This document shows positions 1 to 10,284 of a DNA stretch of 64,000 bases, piece by piece. Made by a program: the position numbers and the translations under genes. The notes under the pieces were generated by a model. That model was not told the DNA's origin and did not search any database. It saw only the letters and a list, made by a program, of their open reading frames with translations. Source of the DNA: Spirometra erinaceieuropaei (taxonomy: Eukaryota > Platyhelminthes > Cestoda > Diphyllobothriidea > Diphyllobothriidae); the NCBI GenBank assembly GCA_902702965.1, contig CACRXP010000142.1, positions 972,144-1,036,143 of the forward strand, written 5' to 3'. Position 1 is the first letter of the stretch. Every line of letters starts with the position of its first letter.

Positions 1-188
1 AAAGAAAATGCGGTTTGCAAACGAATAACCACGACTGATCAAAGTGTTCTGATATGAGGGCCACGTTTTCACGGACCGAAGTTGAAATGTGACCGTCTCT
101 TGACGGTATAAGCTGAAGCCTTCCTTGAATTTGAAAATATTATTTACCTTCTACTGTTATCTACAACACATTTACTCCCTCAAAAGAC

Positions 189-985
189 AATTTGGCAAGT
201 AAACGTAAGCTTTAGCTAAATCTTCTTCAGGCCTGTGCATTTGTATTGCTATCCAAATGATTACTGTGAAAATGAGGGCAAGCAGAAATCATTCTGTAGC
301 TGGGGTTTTGGGAGGTGGGTGAGTGGGCGGGTGAAGTGAAAAACAAAATTACAGTGTCAGGGGGAGAAGGGGATGGCGGGCACTGGGACGGGTAATTACT
401 CGCGGGTGGCTGGCATGGTGGCTTTGGCCCGCAGTAACTGTGGGGCCTGTACGAAGTTCTTCTGTGCGCATAGGACTGGTTTGTATAGCCTGACTGCAGC
501 CGCCTCTGCAGTTGCCAACCGACGCTGTCCAAGTGATTTTGGATAGCTTGACGGGACTTTGTAAACCACTCGGAATGCCTATCCGACATCTACACAGTGA
601 TCTCTGTCTATCATATGCGCGAGGACAGAGCTGTTAAAATTCTTTATTTGGCCAATTGCTAACCATGCTGGAAGGAGTTCCCTTAGTCTTTTGGACAAAC
701 GCCGGCTCTTGCGACCTAACGGGAGCAGGTGAAGGAGTAAATACGCAGAGAAGTGGTCTGGGCTGGCAATTTGTCCTTGCCCTCCCCGTATCGGATGGGA
801 CTAGCGGAGGAGAGTACACGGACGTCAATTGCCGGAAAGGTCCGTTATACAGCTTGAGTAAGGCGTCTTCTAAGAAGTTCACTTGAAAAACCTTTTCTTT
901 CCTGGCGTAAGCATCGGAGGCTTTGGTGGTCTCTCGGCCGTGTTGTTAGCGATGAATCGATCACGGTACCCGTTCTGGAGAATAA
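189..985 (-). mobile_element. Penelope-like element, family 1, 3'-terminal fragment with GIY-YIG region
   Basis: The minus strand carries the end of a PLE: a linker region (frame at 634-882), a GIY-YIG type segment broken by frameshifts, and the 3' tail (TTAATTATC, CTTGCC, CAGGCCTGAAGA). It is the inverted counterpart of the plus-strand copy at 40621-41345, together with host flank on its 5' side. The element is 5'-truncated and dead. The plus-strand frame 656-886 is its antisense shadow. Confidence 0.75.
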
Positions 986-1345
986 GACTTCCTTGGTTTA
1001 CTAGTATGCACTGTTCAAGAGCTAGTATAGAACGGATAGGAATTTTTGAGTTATTTGTGTAATCCCCGGTACAGTTATACTGATTCTGTCAAACGGGCGT
1101 TTTAGGCGGGAAAAACTACCATTGGTTGTTTCTTCTATCAATTTGAATAGAATTTTCCAGGCATTTACGGCTATTTATTGTCTTTTGCTTCTCTCAGTGG
1201 TCTTATGCTCTGGTTGTTGTAGGCATTTTAGACAACAACGTTCAATAAACAAAAAAACTTGAGCACAACATATAGAGTTATTTGTAAATACTATTGGACT
1301 TTACTGACCTCAAGTACTGAGACTGCTTTGTATTTAAACCTTCAG

Positions 1346-1459
1346 CTATATCTACACGGGCGAATACACCAGTAACTTCGTGTACGACTCCTGAGAACTA
1401 CGTGTCACCGAAGGCAGATATGAGATCTGTCAGATAACCATACAGTTTTACATTTCGAG
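1346..1459 (+). pseudogene. Inverted, broken copy of FREM-like exon 8
   Basis: On the plus strand, AG/CTATATCTACACGGGCG and the following bases copy exon 8 (minus strand, 40128-40240) at high identity. The translation SYIYTGEYTSNFVYDS is interrupted by TGA at 1392-1394, then resumes as ELRVTEGRYEIC. Upstream sequence (about 986-1345) copies the intron preceding exon 8, so the duplication happened at DNA level rather than by retroposition of spliced RNA. Similarity ends within a few bases of the exon's donor site, where a PLE fragment begins. It is not expected to be functional. Confidence 0.85.
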
Positions 1460-1460
1460 G

Positions 1461-1680
1461 AGAAGAGTACACGGGTGTCAGCTGCTGGAAAGGTGGGTGA
1501 TACAGCTTGAGTTGGGCGCCTTCTTAGAAGTTCACTTGGCGTGTCCCCTTGGAAAGGGACCTTGATGAATAGCTTCTTCTTTTCCGCCGTCATCGTCGGG
1601 GGCTTTGGTGGTCTTTCGGTCATGTACTCAGCAGCGAATCGATCGGCGCACCCGTTCTGGAGAACAACAGACTAAATTGC
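1461..1680 (-). mobile_element. Penelope-like element, family 1, short linker fragment
   Basis: Minus-strand text MTERPPKPPTMTAEKKKLFI then VPFQGDTPSELLRRRPTQAV is the same PLE linker found at 30555 and 40640. It directly abuts the broken exon copy at 1346-1459, sharing GAGG at the junction. No RT or endonuclease core is present. Confidence 0.75.
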
Positions 1681-2213
1681 GCTTCATGTGTAACTGGACG
1701 AAACTCCCGAAATTGGTGTATTGTCCAGACTATTATTGGAGTCATCATGAATTCCTTTAAGACTTCTGTCACGCACTCAGACATCAAGGCTGATAGTAAT
1801 CCTTTTTCTGATATTCCTCGGATAATAAAAGTCGGGAGGTATACTAATGCAAACCAGTAATTTTAACCCTCCGCTAAAACCTTCATTTGTTCCAGAATTC
1901 TCAGGCTTAACTTGCGACAGATATCCTTTCCATGCACTTCCTATGCTCCTTAACCATATTTAGGCCCAACACAGTTGACCTATTTGCTGAGACAAGTCCG
2001 ATGAGCCTGGCCTCAACATCGCGACTGGAGTTTAAGTCAACAGCCATGCGCAGCTGCACAGGTTGGCCGGCCAGGTTGAATTGTCACCTCTTGTAACGGG
2101 CGTTGCGGTCAAAGTCACGAAAATCAACCAACGGACGTCCAAAAGACACACACCCACAAGGAGAAGGAAAAGGCTGGAATTAGGACTACTTCAAAAAGGT
2201 GATAATGACAGAC

Positions 2214-2305
2214 NNNNNNNNNNNNNNNNNNNNNNNNNNNNNNNNNNNNNNNNNNNNNNNNNNNNNNNNNNNNNNNNNNNNNNNNNNNNNNNNNNNNNNN
2301 NNNNN
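2214..2305. other. Assembly gap
   Basis: A run of N. The downstream flank is a GC-rich, C-run-containing stretch (2395-2410), a likely cause of the sequencing failure. Confidence 0.99.
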
Positions 2306-3640
2306 AGGCGCATCGGTTCGAAATGCCTTCTGTGTATAACGGACGGTCGAACTCGGCTCCTCCCCCGCCGCTCGAACTAAAACGCCGCCACCACCACCCC
2401 CCCCCCTTTCAGCAGGACGCCAATGCTGACGCCGGGCCTCCCGTCGTCTGCATTCAGCGCCACCCCGAGGGGAGGGGGGCGGCAGATGACGTGATACCGT
2501 CGTCGTCATCAACATCGTCAATTGTACATGCGTGTCATCCTTTTGGCCGTCGTGACTGTTCAATCCAACAATTGTTCACTTTCAGACAATACGGGGAGGA
2601 CAGGATAGATGAATCGGCAGAAGACTGAGCAGGACCGTTCAGTAGAGCAGAGTGAAGCCCCCACAAGCGGAAACTGATAAATCAGTGACACATTTTAGCA
2701 AGCATGGTTCTGAGACACTGCTTTCCGCTACTGACAGGTACCAGTAAAAGGCATATATCAGATTGGACTCAGCGTGGTGGGGTGTCAACTAACCCATCAA
2801 GAAATTATAGCGGATGCTATCGACAGCCCTGGGATATTTTTCTGCCCATGAAACACCAGAAAGTTCTGCTGTCACGATTATGAGGTCTATCATGTGTCCT
2901 GCAGCAGGATAAACGTAGGAGCGGTGACTTGCGCCTGGAACAGTTCAAGGTGATAGTGGACTTGTGATGCACCTCACTCGCCTTGGCCCGCCGTCAGGAC
3001 ATAGACAAGAAGGTCGGGATCGGAATCGGGCGTAGTAGGTGACAGAGTTCGACAACCCGTCTACGCGTGCCACACACGTCTGTTCCGAGCAACTGAGTGG
3101 AGGTGTTCTAGAGAACACGCCAGGTGGGGGCCACTACGGCCTGAGAGAAGCACCGAATTATACCATTAGATGACAGTTTTCAAAACCACGGCTCTTGGCT
3201 CACCGTGGTAGCTTAAAAGTGCGTCAGATTGTTTATAATGAGGAAGATGCGCTTAGTTCCCAGAATCGACCTCACTCCTATCTCTCTAACTAACCGACAA
3301 GTCTATGCTTGTCGCTCTCGATCAGGATGGACTGCAAGAATTCGAAGGTCAGATGGGATGGTGTATGTGCATAAAAGGCAACTACGATGAGATGAGTTTA
3401 ATGGTGGCGTTATGGTAGCAAACACTGTTAACCGGGCAGTATGAACCTCCGTTCAAGGATGGTCAAAGGCCAATTCATGTTATACTTAATTCATAAAACT
3501 TTGCATTTACAAATTAGTTCTAAGGCAGCTGTAGTAACACCGGCGTTAGTGGGAGAGGGCAACACCAGTTAAATGCCTACTGAACTAATTAAAGTAGACA
3601 CTACGTTTCAAGTTGAAGATCCGACTACTGAGAACAATAA
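2306..3640. other. No recognisable gene
   Basis: This stretch is GC-rich to about 2520 with poly-C and GTCGTC runs, then unremarkable. Short open frames on both strands lack domain signatures. Nothing else is seen. Confidence 0.6.
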
Positions 3641-3649
3641 TTTACCCTT

Positions 3650-3785
3650 TGATTCTGACCCAACTGTGAAAAAGTCGACGACCTCGGTGGGATACGAATC
3701 CACGACAACCGGAGAAAGGCCTGAATACGGCCAGCGCGCTAGTCACCTGAGCTACGAGGCCCCCCTAAGAGCCGCGTGTTAAATA
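3650..3785 (-). repeat. tRNA-derived SINE (type 2)
   Basis: Read on the minus strand, GGGCCTCGTAGCTCAGGTGA resembles a tRNA 5' end with A box, and GGATTCGTATCCCACCGAGG resembles a B box. The tail CACAGTTGGGTCA recurs at 47335 and 47460. It does not fold into a full tRNA by eye, so it is called a SINE and not a gene. Confidence 0.65.
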
Positions 3786-3954
3786 ACATTTGGGTCAAGT
3801 TACCGGCCCAGCCTACCGCAACGAATGGAATCTACCAAAACACCTTTTAGTTACGTGAGCCTGGTAGTCATTCTATGGATTCTAGGTTGATTAATTAGGG
3901 AATTCTGCTTGGGCAGTCAGCTGACTGTACCAGAACTAGGCTGAATGATTATCA

Positions 3955-4180
3955 TTTTGTCTATATCATGCACCGCTGTGCGGCTGCTGGTTGGGTTCGT
4001 GAGAGGGTCCATGAGGCACTACGGAACGAGTGACTTCCGTAAGAACGATCGGTGAGCGCCCCCTACCATTGTACCAGAACTGATAGATTTTATACGTTGT
4101 AGTAGGTTGGGTGGAATTAAAAGCAGGGCTTCCGGTGGGGCCTCAGTGGTCAGATGGCCTAAGCGCTGGTGGTACTCAGG
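3955..4180 (+). repeat. SINE type 1 tail joined to a SINE type 2 fragment
   Basis: Bases 3965-4072 match the tail of the 36/39/62 kb SINE (CGCTGTGCGGCTGCTGGTTG, GAACGATCGGTGAGCGCCCC). From about 4110, CCTCAGTGGTCAGATGG and GCGCTGGTGGTACTCAGGC look like a type 2 head without an intact B box. Confidence 0.6.
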
Positions 4181-5100
4181 CTTTTCCTTTGTTGTCGAGT
4201 TCCCTTTGTTCGTCTGGTTTTTCATAGTTGCGTCAAAATAAATTATGTACAATCTGCAATAACACCTATTAATAATTTCTTTGTTTGACAAGTTAGACCG
4301 GTTTTTAGGTCCATCTTCAGAGATATTAAATGGATTGTGGCAAAAATGTCCTAATTTGCGAATTATCAAATTCAGTTGGGCCTCATTTTTTGGTGTCAGC
4401 GACAATCTTTATCGATTTTTGCAACAGTTGCCAATCCTTTTGCTGGGTCTATGTGACAATATAACTTTTGTTATGCGGACGCGAGCTCGACACGTCGGTT
4501 TTGTGAGCCCCGAACAGATTCTCACACCTCTGTCATTTCGTGCATCGTCCTACTCTCGGCTCGTCCGACTATAGACGTCACGGCAAAAATATAAGGCAAG
4601 TATTTGCTCCAGACAGTTGCTAACCACATGTGGCATGCGGTATTCCCTTGGAGCTTCCCTCTAATGTCCATATGGTCTGATCCCCATTGTTTTTTCCACT
4701 ATAACCCGTATAGATTTAGGAACAGTCAGGGCAAGGAATGTAGCAGACAGGACTCGATTGTCCTCCTAGGGGCAGTCGTTTTATGACGCGCATTATTCGA
4801 CTGTGTATGGTAGCCACGCTGATAGGTAGGTCTCGACCGACACGTTATATGGTTTTAGATATTCCTTCACTGTTCCTGCAAATCACTCCCGAACGCTTGT
4901 TTCGTAAATGTCATCACGAACGCTCCTCTGGCAAGGCCGTGCGCATCAGATAATTTATGCGCCTGGACGGCCAATTGTTCTGAACCGAACGCGCAAACAA
5001 CGGGTTTCACTAACCAGCGCTTTTGGTGTCCTGGGATGTGTTCATGTCATTCTGGCTAAGGTGTGGTTATCTAGCCCTGCCTGATGGATACAATACTGTT

Positions 5101-5247
5101 GGGGTTGGCGTTAGGGGTTATCGTTAAGAGTTAGGACTAGGGAGTTAGGGTTAAGTGTTAGGGTTAAGAGTTAGGGTTAGGGTTTGGAGTTTGCGATTAA
5201 GGTTACTGGCTAGAGTTCGGGGTTGGGTTAGAGGTTAGGGCTAGGGA
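5101..5247 (+). repeat. Degenerate interstitial telomeric repeat (TTAGGG)n
   Basis: About 145 bases consist of imperfect TTAGGG and GTTAGGG units (GTTAGGGTTAAGTGTTAGGG and similar). TTAGGG is the flatworm telomere unit. The block is internal, flanked by ordinary sequence, and its divergence suggests it is old. Confidence 0.8.
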
Positions 5248-5589
5248 AACTATTTGTTAACCACTCAATGTACAACCGCGCTTTTACAATAATTTTTGTT
5301 TTGCATATGACTACTTGACCTCGTCGCCTGTGCGTTCCCCGGCCCCACCTGTAAAAACCCTTATTACCACAGATCCCCTATCACAGATGGCTGGTGTGTG
5401 TTTACATCAGGTGGGGCTACATAACCACACCTGACCTCATTCTGTGCAGGATTCTCGAGTAGCTGTTCTTACGAGTGACTGTGTGGTTGCAATAGAAGGT
5501 GGGCAGTGTTGTCAGGTCCGTAGCCTTTCTGTATACGACAGTTATCCACTGAGGAATACATCAGTAAATGAGAGGATCTGTAGGGACAC

Positions 5590-5690
5590 TTCCTCCGCTG
5601 AGAATGCGATGTCGTGGTTGGAACCTTCCCATTTTTGTCGTGGGTTCGAATCCCACCGAGATCACCGAGGTTTTCACAAATGGATTAAAG
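5590..5690 (+). repeat. tRNA-derived SINE fragment
   Basis: GTGGGTTCGAATCCCACCGA is a perfect B-box/T-arm, and CATTTTTGTC precedes it. The 5' half does not form a tRNA acceptor or D arm, so this is treated as a SINE head. Confidence 0.55.
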
Positions 5691-5699
5691 CAACATAAA

Positions 5700-8260
5700 G
5701 AGTTAACTGCATCACGAAATGCGTTTCTGGCGTTTACCTCGAGGCCTACAAAACTGTTGCCATAAAACTAGAGTCAAAATACTGGTTCGTGTTTCTGCAC
5801 GGTTCGACCATCCAGTCGTTGCAGTGCTAGTTCAGCGGTTAGACCAATGATTGGTAGACCAGCGGGCGTTATCCTGCTTTGTCCAGACATCTCTTCCAGC
5901 ATGTAAAACACGTACAGTGGAAGAGACTGACCAGTTGGTTGATGTGTTTTGGCCTTAATGGGGTCTTGTTCTTCATCGTGTGTTTTGCACAATGCACTCT
6001 AAGTCAACCTCGACGAAATGAGGATGTGGAGAACGAAGTCATGTCAAATGAGGCATTATTTAATCAGGCTCAATTTAATGACTGTGTAGGTCAGTGAGAC
6101 GACAGTGAGACAGAGAACGAAACGAATCGAGCACAGCCGGACCCATTCGCACGCGTTAACACTTCTTGGTTAAACTAGAGGAACGACCATCGAGGCTGCC
6201 ACACAAATAAATTCAGGGTTCCCACAGTAAAAAGGGAGCAAATCTGATTGGTTGATTCAATTTGAGCGGTTTCTATTGTTGATCTACGCATGAGCTGAAA
6301 GAGGACTTGAGTGTCTTTTCGAAAGTCCAGAAGAATAAAGAAGTGTGCAGCGTTAACACAGAAAATCCCGCGCTACGTATTTTTTCAGTGATTCGTAAGA
6401 AAAAGTCTATGATTCCTGCTTCTTGTACATCTGGACTGGGCATTCTCGTGTTTTACGTAGCGTTCAGTTTACCATCCCGTTAAAATTGGAAATGACTGCT
6501 ACGTAAAAGCTGTTGGCATTTGTAGGTCTTGCATAAGATATCCCGCGACTTCATAGACCGTTTGTAGTCTTGGGTTATTTCTGATGGAAAATTGCGTCTT
6601 CGCGAGATGTAGCGCTTGAGATTGCAAAATACGTCAGCATTAGGGAACCTAACATCTAACTGACTTTTATCAAAATATGGTCCACGTTTTAGATCCTTAA
6701 ACTATTCAATCGGAATGTTGTTGTTTGAAAAATTACACTTTCAGATTTTTGTTCTTGTTGGCATAAAGATGTTGTAAGTTATAAATTAGCAGAATAGATC
6801 TGAACTGATTTTGAAGGCCTTGTACACAAACTTTAGGCCACGAGCATATTCAGGCGACCGTCCCAAAAGTTTCAAAATTCCGAAATTAATTGAAGTCAAA
6901 AGTTGCCCTTTAAATACTATGTAATTTCAGCAAAAATGAATATACCTATAACTAGAAAGACTACGCATATTTCAGCATTTACAATCAATCTAAAGATCGA
7001 AATGGCAACCAAGAAGTTTTTTTTTCCTCAATCGCACTACTGAAAGTCATTGGGCTAAATTGCATGGAGTAATTTGTGACCATATGCCAGACTGCCAGCA
7101 TTCGAATCACAATTATTTATCGACTACAAAATGCATCTCAGAATCGCTTTCCATATCCAGTTTATTTAGAAAGACCACCTCAATCGAGTTAAAAGGATTT
7201 ATCCCACTAGCACTAAAGCATGAATCGACGATGCCCAATTTCTACTATGGAGCTGAAGGATCTATCAGAGATGGGCATTTAGAAAACGGTAACACTTCTG
7301 TGATCACAAATGCAGAGAGGATGTCCGGTAGGTGAACTTGACCTTCTTCTGTGAAAATTGTTCTCATTTGTAAGGAATGCCGCAACATGATCTTTCAAAT
7401 TCCGGATGTCGCGCCGACATCTAAGTCCCGAATGATATGTTCTTTGACCTTGGATGCGCGTTTTCTCCAAGGTCATCCCCGCCGCACTCGGTGCACCGGA
7501 TAACTCGGGCAGGTGACGGAGGCTGCTAAAATATCCCGCCAATTTGACGGGATTGTAGGCTTTTGTGGATTTAACACGTTTTCAGATTATTCTCCTATCA
7601 TTCTTCGTCCAAATTTTAATTGCATTTTGAAGGCCAATGACAGCAATGGTATCAGTGCATTCTTGAATTTTTTTAACCAATCGGACAAATCGTTCACACA
7701 TTTCTAAGCACGGCATAGAAAAGGCGCTATGATCTCCAATTATGAAACTACTTTTGTCGGTATCCTTAGCGCCTGCCTGAGCCTCAGGATCTCTCGGCAT
7801 ATCTGTATGTTGATTACACAAGTTAGCAATGCTTTTAAAAGGGCTATAGATAATGACTAGTTTCTATGGCTGTGATTGAGTCTGCTGACGAACCTTTGTG
7901 TAGCGCAAGAATTTCGGACGAATAAGTTTGCCTTTTCGACGACTGAGCGAAATATTTCACCCCCTAGGCCTTTTCCACCTTCCTTCCTCTTTTCCGTCGT
8001 CATTGTTGAACGGTATTCATTTTATAACTTCAAAAAATATCACAGGGCAAGTAAACATTCCTCTTGATTTTGAAGGAAATAATAATCGATGGAAGTAATA
8101 GTGGATATAGTTATTTAAAACACCTGAGACACCCGTTCACTGACGTCAAAGTGAATCATCCCTATGGAATGATCTTAATTATTGTAGGGGAAAGATAATA
8201 TCTATGTCTGATCATTTAACTGGGACTTATAAAACGCATATTTAAATTGCCAGGATGTTT
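5700..8260. other. No recognisable gene
   Basis: The stretch is AT-rich. The frames at 7060-7335, 7279-7542 and 7582-7821 show no domain signature or splice pattern. It lies downstream of the FREM-like gene end and may be intergenic. Confidence 0.5.
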
Positions 8261-8285
8261 GAATTCGCAGGACAAAAGAAGTTCA

Positions 8286-8928
8286 AAAGGCAATCTGGCG
8301 AGCACACGTCTGCTTTCAATAAATTCTCTTCAGGCCTGTATATGGCTATTGAAGTAATGAGTTAAAAGATACGGTCGAGTAGATAATTAAGCTGTAGCTC
8401 GGGTTTGGGGAGGGGAGGGGGAGAAAAAAAGAATAAAAGAACATTTTCCAGCATGGTTAGGAAAGGGTCAAATAAAGAACATCAACAGCTTGATCCTCGC
8501 GCACATGGTAGACACAGACCACCGTGTAGACGTCAGAGAAACCAGAGAGGGTCCCATAAAGCTATCCAAAACTACTTGGGAAGCGCCTGTTGGCTACGGC
8601 AGAGGCGGCTGCAATCAGGCTACGCGGACCGGTCCGATGCGCACAGAAGAACTTCATACAGGTCCCACAGTTGCCATGGTTCAAAGCCACCAAGCCAGCC
8701 ACCCGCATGCAATTACCGTCGCCGGGACCCACCTTCTCCCTAGCGCTGACTTGAATTGTGGTGTTTCACTCTCCCCTTTCTCTCCCCTCCCCAAACCCGA
8801 GCTACAGCTTAATTATCTACTTGCCCGTATCCTTTCATTTATAACTTCAATAGCCATATAAATGTACAGGCCTAAGAGAATTTATCGAAACCAGACGTAT
8901 GCTCGCCGAATTGCCTTTTGAATTCTAC
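8286..8928 (+). mobile_element. Penelope-like element, family 1, 3' end with inverted terminal arms
   Basis: A plus-strand fragment of the PLE GIY-YIG tail (8430-8765, frameshifted) is followed by its 3' tail (8768-8928). The same tail occurs inverted immediately upstream (8286-8430; for example GTAGCTCGGGTTTGGGGAGG against CCTCCCCAAACCCGAGCTAC). The unit therefore folds back on itself. Confidence 0.8.
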
Positions 8929-8939
8929 AATGGTAATTT

Positions 8940-9829
8940 TCGCAACTACAAAAGAAGTTCTTTAGTTCTTCTTTCCAGGGCTATGCCCTTGCACTCCAAC
9001 CATCTTTCTGAATTAAAGAAGTCATGGGACGTGTTTCACCAACTTCATCCCAATAGGTTAACGTAATTTTACTTGCGAAATGCTACATTTATCGAACACG
9101 CAAAGCAACAAGACTCAGAGCCAGCGGAAAACTCGGTTCGCAGAGAGATTTGAACATCATACTCTCTAGATGCTGAAATGTTTTTGTCCATCAAGAACAC
9201 ACGGATTCGCATGCATGCCTACATACAGCTGGACGCGGATCTGATAGCCAAGACTGACAACTGGTCTCGTACGAGGACCACGGTATGGCTAACGTCGATC
9301 TATAATTTGGTTCTTGCTTTCTGGACTGTACACGAACCTCGCTCCCACTATCTGCGCGAAAATTGGGTCACCTGAAACTCGAACCCACATTACTCTCACG
9401 GGCGTCTTCTACTCGCAGTTAGTTTGTGACGGGCAAGAGACGTAGACTTAGGAATGTCCAATGAGCAGGACCTTTCACTGACTATGTTTTCTTGAAACTT
9501 TTTAGCATCAACACCAAGTTGGGCCTAATCGGACATTCTACAATAAAACTAGACCTTTCTGACAATGCGATGCGGGATAAAAACGCGCCTTGTGCATAAA
9601 AATGTATTATCAAACAAAGTCGGAAATACCACTTAAACATGTAGAGTCGAAAACATTATTTGACATTTTATGGTAAATAAATAGGCGGAAATGACGGACT
9701 GAGGACTAAAATAAACAGTTAATAAGTGATTTCCATCGTACACTTCGTTGGGGAGGTGATGATGGTGTTCATCTACTCGGATGGGATGGAGTGTTTTCAC
9801 GGGGCATTCTGATGTCTGCTGAAGAGGGC
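8940..9829. other. 3' flank of the FREM-like gene; probable 3' UTR
   Basis: There is no open frame of note apart from 9178-9375, which has no recognisable domain. The minus strand from 9829 downward should hold the 3' UTR, but I saw no canonical AATAAA on that strand in the first few hundred bases. Confidence 0.4.
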
Positions 9830-10284
9830 TCAGTTGACTTTAGGGTTTTTCATGCAGATAAATGGTACACGAGTTCGCATGCAGGGCTGATTCTGCCAGC
9901 CCAGATTGTCTCCCAATAAGACACAGAACTTGGGAGCTGGTTGGAGCACTAAGTCAACCGGTTCTCCCCTAGAGGAGCTGTGGCGAGCTTCAGTCCAACG
10001 TTTGGTTCTTTCGTGAGAGGCAGCAGAGCTCTGCCAAAGGACTGGTGCAGTGGCCTGTGTCCGGCGTCGAGACTGATGACTGGCGAGGCGGTAGCGTCTT
10101 CGTGTATTGTCCTCGCGTGCACCCACATCAACCGCATTCATGAAAGGATGCCAACCCTTTCGCTTGGGAATGCGTCGCCGCCTGGGCCGAGTTCGCTGTG
10201 GGAAGCCCTGTTCCCAGTTAGTGTAGTCGGACTGCTCCAGACTGTGCCACAGCCAGCCTCCATCAAGGATTTGCTTGTGTAGGC
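9830..10284 (-). CDS. FREM-like gene, last exon 14 (C-terminal half of the C-type lectin domain, stop codon)
   Basis: The acceptor is CTTGTTAG/GC in phase 1. The exon encodes 150 residues and stops at TGA. The start, GLHKQILDGGWLWHSLEQSD then YTNWEQGFPQ, is the 'W-x-W-x-D-G-x-x-x-x-Y-x-N-W' region; the end, KFCVLLGDNLGWQNQPCMR and VPFICMKN, carries the last three conserved cysteines. In between lies an extra segment of about 85-90 basic residues (RTRPRRRRIPKRK, RRRYR, SRRRT), where ordinary domains have about ten. The calcium/sugar motifs EPN and WND read FPQ and WQN, so classical sugar binding is doubtful. A hidden intron of about 200 bases is possible but not needed, since the frame stays open. 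No clear AATAAA polyadenylation signal was seen just downstream. Confidence 0.86.

Noticed and set aside
227..589. Minus-strand protein of 120 residues
   Set aside because: It is a frameshifted reading of the PLE 3' region; the same sequence occurs at 8.5, 31.0 and 41.1 kb.
3650..3785. tRNA gene
   Set aside because: A and B boxes are present but no complete cloverleaf or acceptor stem was seen, and the tail recurs in other copies, so it is a SINE. The same applies at 5590, 26690, 36746 and 47353.
9980..10282. Plus-strand protein of 100 residues
   Set aside because: It is antisense to the last lectin exon, whose cysteines, W-I-G-L join and stop are convincing.
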